Part shown: positions 1-4,984 of the stretch, in pieces
Layout of the letters: each line of letters begins with the position of its first letter
How positions within the stretch are numbered: position 1 is the stretch's first letter
NCBI GenBank assembly: GCA_004297635.1
Contig: SCUQ01000071.1
Location: forward strand, 1-5,941
Reading direction: 5' to 3'
Length of the DNA: 5,941 nt
Source of the DNA: Rhizorhabdus sp.
GTDB lineage: Bacteria > Pseudomonadota > Alphaproteobacteria > Sphingomonadales > Sphingomonadaceae
The notes under the pieces: model-generated
Told to the model about the DNA's origin: nothing
The model's database searches: none
Seen by the model: only the letters and a program-made list of their open reading frames with translations
Made by a program: the position numbers and the translations under genes

Positions 1-13
1 GCTCTTCCGATCT
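1..13. other. Illumina adapter remnant at contig end (artefact)
   Basis: The first 13 bases read GCTCTTCCGATCT. This is exactly the reverse complement of the 13-base segment AGATCGGAAGAGC shared by Illumina TruSeq and paired-end adapters. It sits at the very edge of the window, and the TolC coding sequence follows without a gap. By chance, the bases read in frame with tolC without a stop, so they could be mistaken for coding sequence. They should not be treated as genomic. Confidence 0.95.
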
Positions 14-905
14 GGCCAACCTCCGGGTGGCGCAGGCCAGTCTCGACAATAGCCGCCAGACCTATCTGCAGGTGGTGGGCAAGTTCCCGGATCGGCTCGA
101 TCCGCCGCCGGCACTGCCGGGCCTGCCGGGTTCGTCCGACGATGCGGTCGATCTGGCGATCGCCAACAATCCCGATCTCGCCGCCGCGAAGCAGGCGGCC
201 AAGGCAGCCGAATATGACATCGGCGTAGCCGAAGCCGCCCGCATGCCCCGGATTTCGGCCTTCGGCACCGGCGACTATGTCGATTATCGCGGAACCTTGG
301 CCGGCGGTGCCACCGGGGTGAAGCAGATCGACAAGACCGCGACCGTCGGTTTCCAGGCTCAGATCCCCATCTATCAGGGCGGTGAGCCGGGCGCGCGGGT
401 CCGCCAGGCCCAGGCGCGCAAAGGCCAGGCGATCGAGGCGCAGACGGCGGCGGAGCGCGCGGTGATCGCCCAGGCGCGGATAGCCTTTTCCCGCTATCAA
501 TCCTTTCTCGAGGTGATCGATTCGTCGCAGGCCGCCGTGTCCGCGAATGAACTTGCCCTCGAAGGCACCAGGGCCGAGCAGAGCGTCGGCACCCGCAACG
601 TCCTCGATGTGCTCAATGCCGAGCAGGAATTGCTGAATTCGCGTTCGACGCTCGTCTCGGCCAAGCGCGATGCCTATGTCGCCGGCTTCGCCCTGCTGGC
701 GGCGATGGGACGCGCCCAGGCCAAGGATCTCGGGCTGGACGGCGGCTCGCTCTACGATCCGATCGCCAACTATAAGCGGGTCCATGGCCGCATCTGGGAC
801 TGGGACAGCGATCCCCGGCCCAAGCCGGTCGCGACGTCGACTAGGGCCGAGCCGAGTGTTTCGGCGGTGCCGGTACACAGGCCGGTGGAAAGCCCCGCGA
901 AATAG
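14..905 (+). CDS. tolC: TolC-family outer membrane channel protein, 3' part (5' end missing)
   Basis: This is the C-terminal 296 residues of a TolC/OEP-family protein. Such proteins are trimeric outer membrane channels with a periplasmic alpha-barrel, and they serve tripartite efflux pumps or type I secretion. The family is usually near 450-500 residues, so roughly the first 40% is missing. The visible part holds most of the second OEP repeat: long Ala/Gln/Glu-rich coiled-coil helices, the beta-strand segment ending in YQGG (372-383), and the family-typical helix GTRNVLDVLNAEQELL (588-635). The last 55 or so residues form a Pro-rich tail after a YDPIANYKRV segment, as I recall from sphingomonad homologues. 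The reading frame is open from the adapter junction. The GTG at 27 lies inside a conserved helix and is not the true start. popZ follows after 14 bp on the same strand, which suggests an operon. The substrate cannot be told from sequence. Confidence 0.93.
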
Positions 906-919
906 CTTATATTCGGCCG

Positions 920-1486
920 ATGGCCGACCCGCGTCCCGAACCGTCGATGGAAGATATTCTCGCTTCCATCAAGCGTATCATCGCCGATGAGCCGGGTGCG
1001 GCCTCCCCACCCAGGCCAGCACCGACGCCCCCCGCGCCGGCGGCGCCGCGCATGGCCGCGACATCGCCACAGGCTCCGCGCGCACCCGATCGTGATGTGC
1101 CGCCGCCGTGGCCGGCGCGCACCGATCCGACCGCAACGCCCGAATCCGTGTTGGACCTGACCGATCGCGCGCCCGAAGCGTTCAGACCGCGCACCCCTCC
1201 ACCGGTCCCCGCCGCGACGCCGGAGCCCCCGCCAGTCCAGCGCGCGGTCGAACGGCTTCGCCAGGCCGAGTCGGAGTTGCCTCCGGCAACGCCGCGCCCC
1301 GTGCCGCGCGATCTCCTTCCGCGCACGCCGACGCCGCGCCCCAGCGGTGGCGATATCACGCTCGATGCGCTGGTCCGCGAGATGGTCCAGCCGATGCTGG
1401 CGGACTGGATCGAGAAAAATCTGCCCGACATGGTCGAGCGTATGGTTCAGGCCGAGATCCGCCGGATGATCGACAAGGAAGCCTGA
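920..1486 (+). CDS. popZ: PopZ/DUF2497-family polar organizing protein
   Basis: This 188-residue protein has the three-part architecture of PopZ (DUF2497). In Caulobacter, PopZ self-assembles at cell poles and anchors the chromosome-segregation and polar signalling machinery. Residues 7-24 (EPSMEDILASIKRIIADE) are the conserved N-terminal helix used for partner binding. Residues 25-142 are a disordered linker with about 37 prolines. Residues 143-188, with LVREMVQPML and WIEKNLPDMVERMV, are the C-terminal helices used for oligomerisation. The start is set by the family's N-terminal motif; I see no Shine-Dalgarno sequence before it. The linker carries about 15 Arg and 12 acidic residues, so it is not acidic as in Caulobacter PopZ. 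The gene lies 14 bp behind tolC, the arrangement I recall from other alphaproteobacteria. A polar role is inferred from the family; sphingomonad members are little studied. Confidence 0.88.
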   Translation: MADPRPEPSMEDILASIKRIIADEPGAASPPRPAPTPPAPAAPRMAATSPQAPRAPDRDVPPPWPARTDPTATPESVLDLTDRAPEAFRPRTPPPVPAATPEPPPVQRAVERLRQAESELPPATPRPVPRDLLPRTPTPRPSGGDITLDALVREMVQPMLADWIEKNLPDMVERMVQAEIRRMIDKEA

Positions 1487-1560
1487 GCCACGCGGACGCA
1501 CCGTATCGCGCTACTGACAGGATTGTTGGCTGCGGCGGGTCTTTGGTCTATCCGATAGAG

Positions 1561-3594
1561 ATGCAGAAACTCCCGCTTGTGGCCATGGGCCTTATCGCGG
1601 GCATCGGCGCTACCGCGCATGCCCGTCCTCTCACCATTCAGGATGTCGCCGGTTTCTCCCGGATCGGCGCCGCAGATGTCTCCCCTGACGGCCGCTGGCT
1701 GGTCTGGGATCAGCGCGAGACGGATTTCGCCGCCAATAAGGGACGGACGGATCTGTGGCGGCTCGACCTGACCAGGAAGGGGGCGGTTCCGGAGAAGCTC
1801 GCTGCCGATCCCGCCAAGAACGAGGGCGCGCCGGCGTTCACGCCCGATGGCCAATGGGTGTTCTTCACCGCCGACAATAACGGGAAGAACGCCGTGTGGC
1901 GGGTCGCCATCAGCGGCGGAGCACCCGAACTGGTCGCCGATCAGGACATCGGCGGCTTTCGAATCGCGCCGACGGGTGACAGGCTGCTCGTCTGGGCCGA
2001 CCGGCCGGTCGGCGCCCGGTCGCTGGCCGAAACGAAACCCGAGAGCAAAGGCGGCAGCGCGCGCACCTACGACAATTACTTCGTCCGCCATTGGGACACA
2101 TGGAGCGACGGGCAGCGCTCGCAGCTCTTCATACTGCCGCTGAGCGGCGGCAAGGCCAGCGGAGACGGTACCGCCGTCGCGGGCGGGCTGGTGGGTGACA
2201 GCCCGTCGAAGCCGTTCGGGGATGGCGGCGAGATCGCCTGGGGCCGCGACGGCAAGACGGTCTATTTCACGTTGCGCGAAGCGGGCACGACCGAGCCGCT
2301 GTCGACCAACCTCGATATCTTCGCAGCTGCTGCGGACGGCTCGGCCGCGCCGGTCAACCTGACCGATGCCAATGATGGGACCGATACGCTGCCGACGGTG
2401 TCCCCCGACGGCAAATGGCTCGCCTATGTCGCAATGAAGCGGCCGACCTACGAGGCCGACCGGCAGGTGATCCAGCTGCGCAACCTGACGACTGGCGCGG
2501 TCAGGTCGCTGACCGAGGGCTGGGACCGTTCCGTCGGCAGTCTCGCATGGAGCCGGGATGGCAGGACGCTCTATGTCACCGCGCAGGATACCGGCGATGA
2601 ACCGGTCTTCGCGGTGGATGTCAGGACCGGCAAGCCGACCCGGCTGACCGGGGAGGGCACGGCCGGGTCGGTGCTCGCGACGCCGAAGGGCTATATCTAC
2701 ACGTTGAACGGCATCACCGCCCCGTCCGACTTCTATCAGGCGACAGGCAGGAAGAAGCCTGTCCGGCTGACCTCGGTCAACCGCGACAAGCTGGCCGGCA
2801 TCGAGATGCCGGGTGTCGAGCATTTCAGCTTCAAGGGCGCCAATGGCGACACCGTCTGGGCCTATGCCGTGAAGCCTGCGGGGCTGGCGGCGGATGCGAA
2901 GGTGCCGGTTGCCTTCCTGATCCATGGCGGGCCGCAGGGTTCGTTCGGCAACAGCTGGTCCTATCGCTGGAACCCGGCAGTGTTCGCGGGGGCGGGCTAT
3001 GGCGCGGTGATGGTCGATTTCCACGGGTCCACAGGCTATGGCCAGGCCTTCACCGATGCGATCAATCAGGATTGGGGCGGCAAGCCGCTCGAGGACCTGA
3101 AGCTGGGGCTTGCCGCGGCAACGGCGAAATATGGCTGGCTCGACGGCAGCAATGCCTGCGCGGCGGGCGGCTCCTATGGCGGCTACATGACCAACTGGAT
3201 CGCCGGCAACTGGGCGGACGGGTTCAAATGCCTCGTCACCCATGCCGGCGTGTTCGATGCTCGCGCCATGGCCTATGAAACCGAGGAGCTGTGGTTCGAC
3301 GAATGGGAGCATGGCGGCCCCTATCATGAGGTCGCCGCCAATTATGAGAAGTGGAACCCGGTAAACCACGTCACCGCGTGGAAGACGCCGATGCTCGTCC
3401 TCCACGGGGAGAAGGATTTCCGCATCCCGTACACCCAGGGGATCGGTGCCTTCACCGCAGCGCAGCGGCGCGGGATCGAATCGCGTCTGGTGATGTTCCC
3501 GGATGAGAATCACTGGATACTGAAGCCGAAGAACAGCATCCAGTGGTATGCCGAGGTGCTGGGATGGATGGGCAAACACACCGGGCAGAAATGA
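1561..3594 (+). CDS. Secreted S9-family prolyl oligopeptidase, DPP5-like dipeptidyl peptidase
   Basis: The 677-residue protein starts with a Sec signal peptide, probably cut after AHA at residue 21, so it acts in the periplasm or outside the cell. Residues 35-400 or so form a beta-propeller with PD40/WD40-like repeats: SPDGRW at 41, TPDGQW at 94, WGRDGK at 227, SPDGKW at 281 and SRDGRT at 331. The C-terminal alpha/beta-hydrolase domain has the oxyanion loop HGGPQGSF (455-462) and the full S9 triad: Ser538 in GGSYGGY, Asp619 in HGEKDFRIP and His651 in DENHWIL. HGSTGYGQ (488-495) and TEELWF (574-579) resemble dipeptidyl-peptidase 5, which removes dipeptides from peptide N-termini. The ATG at 1561 is chosen because it opens directly into the signal peptide. 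The open frame extends upstream into popZ but has no family match there. No clear Shine-Dalgarno precedes the ATG. A role in peptide scavenging is inferred; the exact specificity is not visible. Confidence 0.93.
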   Translation: MQKLPLVAMGLIAGIGATAHARPLTIQDVAGFSRIGAADVSPDGRWLVWDQRETDFAANKGRTDLWRLDLTRKGAVPEKLAADPAKNEGAPAFTPDGQWVFFTADNNGKNAVWRVAISGGAPELVADQDIGGFRIAPTGDRLLVWADRPVGARSLAETKPESKGGSARTYDNYFVRHWDTWSDGQRSQLFILPLSGGKASGDGTAVAGGLVGDSPSKPFGDGGEIAWGRDGKTVYFTLREAGTTEPLSTNLDIFAAAADGSAAPVNLTDANDGTDTLPTVSPDGKWLAYVAMKRPTYEADRQVIQLRNLTTGAVRSLTEGWDRSVGSLAWSRDGRTLYVTAQDTGDEPVFAVDVRTGKPTRLTGEGTAGSVLATPKGYIYTLNGITAPSDFYQATGRKKPVRLTSVNRDKLAGIEMPGVEHFSFKGANGDTVWAYAVKPAGLAADAKVPVAFLIHGGPQGSFGNSWSYRWNPAVFAGAGYGAVMVDFHGSTGYGQAFTDAINQDWGGKPLEDLKLGLAAATAKYGWLDGSNACAAGGSYGGYMTNWIAGNWADGFKCLVTHAGVFDARAMAYETEELWFDEWEHGGPYHEVAANYEKWNPVNHVTAWKTPMLVLHGEKDFRIPYTQGIGAFTAAQRRGIESRLVMFPDENHWILKPKNSIQWYAEVLGWMGKHTGQK

Positions 3595-3608
3595 AGTGAC
3601 TGGAAAAA

Positions 3609-3633
3609 GGGGCCGCCCCGGTCGGGCGGCCCC
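3609..3633 (-). terminator. Rho-independent terminator between convergent genes
   Basis: A perfect 10-bp inverted repeat, GGGGCCGCCC (3609-3618) and GGGCGGCCCC (3624-3633), encloses a 5-base loop. On the minus strand the stem is followed directly by five Ts (AAAAA at 3604-3608 on the plus strand). This is a standard intrinsic terminator 22 bp past the urcA stop. On the plus strand the stem lies 14 bp past the peptidase stop but is followed by TCCGTC, not a T-tract. It is therefore at best a weak terminator in that direction. Confidence 0.85.
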
Positions 3634-3655
3634 TCCGTCATGATGGTATCGGCGC

Positions 3656-4090
3656 TCAGTAGCGCTTCGCCCAGTCGGCCGGATAAGGCGGTGCCCAGGC
3701 GGGGCCGGCGACCCAGGTCGTGCCGCGTGGCGAGAAGCTTTCCTCGATCGTGCCGATCCGCTTCATCGCGTCGGTGGTCGCTGCCTGCTCGCAGGATGGC
3801 ACGACACCGGAACTGGAGCCGCTCTCCCCGAGCTTTTCGCACAGATAACGCGCGGTCAGTTTGATCCGGTGGCGGATTTCGGCCCGGCCCGATCCGGTGC
3901 TGAGATCGAGATCATGATAGCTCACCGCTTGCGACAGGCTTTTCACGCTGTCCGGCATGGTGCCATATTGGCCGGTGACGACCAGTTCCTCCTCCGCCGA
4001 CTGGGCGAGAAGCGGGGAGGGGACGGAGATGGTGATCAGCGCCGCGCCGGCGATCAGCCAAAGCGCGTTGGGGGGCAGTCTTTTTTTCAT
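3656..4090 (-). CDS. UrcA-family exported protein
   Basis: The protein has 144 residues and an N-terminal signal peptide: MKKR, then a hydrophobic stretch, with cleavage likely near LLA-QS at residues 29-30. The mature part matches the UrcA family, small exported proteins of unknown function common in sphingomonads and relatives. It shows the ELVVTG segment (35-40), the core VSYHDLDLST (56-65) followed by GRAEIRHRI, and two cysteines, Cys84 in RYLCEKLG and Cys100 in VPSCEQAA, that could form a periplasmic disulfide. The last 20 or so residues are unusually rich in Trp, Tyr and Pro and end in Tyr. The start at 4090 is fixed by the signal peptide and a strong ribosome binding site; the open frame runs 16 codons further upstream, without support. 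It converges with the peptidase gene and is divergent from the LprI-like gene. The function is unknown. Confidence 0.88.
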   Translation of the reverse strand: MKKRLPPNALWLIAGAALITISVPSPLLAQSAEEELVVTGQYGTMPDSVKSLSQAVSYHDLDLSTGSGRAEIRHRIKLTARYLCEKLGESGSSSGVVPSCEQAATTDAMKRIGTIEESFSPRGTTWVAGPAWAPPYPADWAKRY

Positions 4091-4098
4091 TGTCGCAT

Positions 4099-4106
4099 CC
4101 TTCCTT
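4099..4106 (-). promoter_or_regulatory. Ribosome binding site of the urcA-family gene
   Basis: Reading the minus strand, AAGGAAGG lies 8 bases before the ATG at 4090. It is the best Shine-Dalgarno match in the window. It decides the start in favour of the ATG at 4090 over the upstream in-frame ATG at 4138. Confidence 0.8.
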
Positions 4107-4150
4107 ACAGGCCGACCGACATATGATCCCCCCGGCAAGGCCGGCGCCCT

Positions 4151-4235
4151 GAAACGATCGAGCTTCGAAAGCTGTTCCCGGCGCCGATGGCCGGGCTGTG
4201 TCGCCGATCACCACCCCGGCTGTGGAAACGATCGA
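4151..4235 (+). repeat. 11-bp direct repeat, candidate operator pair
   Basis: GAAACGATCGA occurs at 4151-4161 and again at 4225-4235, with starts 74 bp apart, close to seven helical turns. Each copy contains the palindrome CGATCG. Both lie between the divergent urcA-like and LprI-like genes, where paired operator sites would be expected. CGATCG is common in GC-rich alphaproteobacterial DNA, so the repeat may be fortuitous. No regulator is identified. Confidence 0.4.
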
Positions 4236-4251
4236 TAAGCCTTGGATTGCA

Positions 4252-4258
4252 AAGGGGG
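4252..4258 (+). promoter_or_regulatory. Ribosome binding site of the LprI-like gene
   Basis: AAGGGGG lies 8 bases before the ATG at 4267 but only 2 bases before the ATG at 4261. Normal spacing therefore favours 4267 as the start, which also places a basic Lys-Arg pair right at the head of the signal peptide. The match to AGGAGG is imperfect. Confidence 0.55.
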
Positions 4259-4266
4259 CGATGGCG

Positions 4267-4977
4267 ATGAAGCGTGTATGTATGGTGCTGGGTACATTGC
4301 TCCTCGTGGCGGCATCGGCGGCCTCGGCGCGGCCGATCGACTGTTCGAAGGCGACGGGGCGGCTTGAGAGCGAGATCTGCGCCGATCCGGTGATGCTGGA
4401 CTATGACAGGCGCATCGCGACGGCCTATGATCGCGCGCTTGCGATTTGGGACGGCGCGATCGCACCTTATGTGCGCCGCGATCAGCAGCAGTGGCTGACC
4501 GGCTTCCAGACGATCGAACGGCTGGAAGCGGCGGTGGAAACCGAATGCGTGCTGACCGATCGGGAGTGTCTCCGTGCCGAGTTGCGCCGCCGCGTCGATG
4601 ACATCGAAAGCGGCGCCTATGTGCATTCCGGTATCTATCGCGCGCCCAGCGGGCTGAAGCTGCTCCTTCATCCCGGCCATGCCAATGGTTACGCCGTCCG
4701 GATCTATGACCCCGTACGGACCGCCCAGGTGAACATCAGCACGGCGGACGCCGAACGCGCCGCCTTGTGGGAGGGGCCGCAAGCGATGGTGTCGACGATG
4801 GGTGACGCCAACGGCCTGCCTTTGCCCGTGGGCGACGGCTGCTCCCTGCGCCTGTTTCCCGAGCCGCTTGCGATCCGCGTCGTTCAGGCCGGGGCCTGTC
4901 AGGGCCACGATTTCGGCGGTGCCTATAGCCGCCTGCTCGACGAAACCCTCCAGAGCTATGAACTGGAGCTGCGATGA
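4267..4977 (+). CDS. Exported LprI-like (DUF1311) protein with extra C-terminal domain
   Basis: The protein has 236 residues from the chosen ATG. MKR followed by a hydrophobic run ending in SASA (18-21) is a Sec signal peptide with no lipobox, so the product should be soluble in the periplasm or secreted. Residues 24-115 fit the DUF1311 / lysozyme inhibitor LprI N-terminal family: IDCSKATGRLESEICADP, a helix with AYDRAL, the QQQWL motif near 73-77, and Cys26, Cys38, Cys94 and Cys101, a four-Cys pattern likely to form two disulfides. Residues 118-236 form a second domain, probably beta-rich, with Cys192 (DGCSLRL) and Cys211 (AGACQGHDFGGAY). I cannot assign it to a named family. LprI of Mycobacterium inhibits lysozyme, but most DUF1311 proteins are untested, so that role is only a possibility. 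The start at 4267 rests on ribosome-site spacing; ATG 4261 and GTG 4198 are alternatives. It ends 7 bp from the convergent kinase gene. Confidence 0.82.
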   Translation: MKRVCMVLGTLLLVAASAASARPIDCSKATGRLESEICADPVMLDYDRRIATAYDRALAIWDGAIAPYVRRDQQQWLTGFQTIERLEAAVETECVLTDRECLRAELRRRVDDIESGAYVHSGIYRAPSGLKLLLHPGHANGYAVRIYDPVRTAQVNISTADAERAALWEGPQAMVSTMGDANGLPLPVGDGCSLRLFPEPLAIRVVQAGACQGHDFGGAYSRLLDETLQSYELELR

Positions 4978-4984
4978 GCCCGGC

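Larger units (their letters stand above)
4091..4266. other. Divergent intergenic control region, urcA-like / lprI-like
   Basis: These 176 bp separate two genes that point away from each other, so both promoters should lie here. I see no convincing -35/-10 pair on either strand. Visible structure includes an imperfect outer dyad, GGCCGGCGCC (4139-4148) facing GGCGCC-GAT-GGCC (4180-4192). Almost concentric with it is an inner dyad, AGCTT-CGA-AAGCT (4161-4173). There is also an 11-bp direct repeat. A possible but weak -10-like stretch for urcA lies around CATATG (4120-4125). No small ORF here looks real. Confidence 0.5.

Noticed and set aside
27..29. GTG as start of the first gene
   Set aside because: It lies within a conserved TolC coiled-coil helix, and the frame is open and homologous up to the adapter junction. 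The gene is truncated and does not start there.
770..1501. Minus-strand open frames opposite popZ (also 907-1431), very Arg/Gly-rich
   Set aside because: They are shadows of the Pro-rich PopZ linker codons, with low-complexity composition and no family resemblance.
1523..1552. Possible promoter TTGTTG ... TCTATC before the peptidase gene
   Set aside because: Both hexamers match consensus poorly and the spacer is 18 bp; similar matches occur often by chance, so it was not listed as a feature.
1108..1560. Upstream in-frame extension of the peptidase frame
   Set aside because: It overlaps popZ in another frame, and its product is Arg/Ala-rich without similarity to S9 proteins. A signal peptide begins exactly at the ATG at 1561.
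1447..3579. 710-codon open frame on the minus strand opposite the S9 peptidase
   Set aside because: Its translation is Arg/Gly/Pro-rich with no recognisable domain. It mirrors a gene with clear catalytic motifs. Such antisense frames are routine in GC-rich DNA.
4091..4138. Upstream ATG at 4138 for the urcA-like gene
   Set aside because: The strong AAGGAAGG site and the MKKR signal-peptide head both point to ATG 4090; the 16 extra codons would disrupt the signal peptide.
4198..4266. GTG 4198 as start of the LprI-like gene
   Set aside because: It would put over 20 non-hydrophobic residues before the signal peptide. A ribosome binding site with good spacing lies before ATG 4267.
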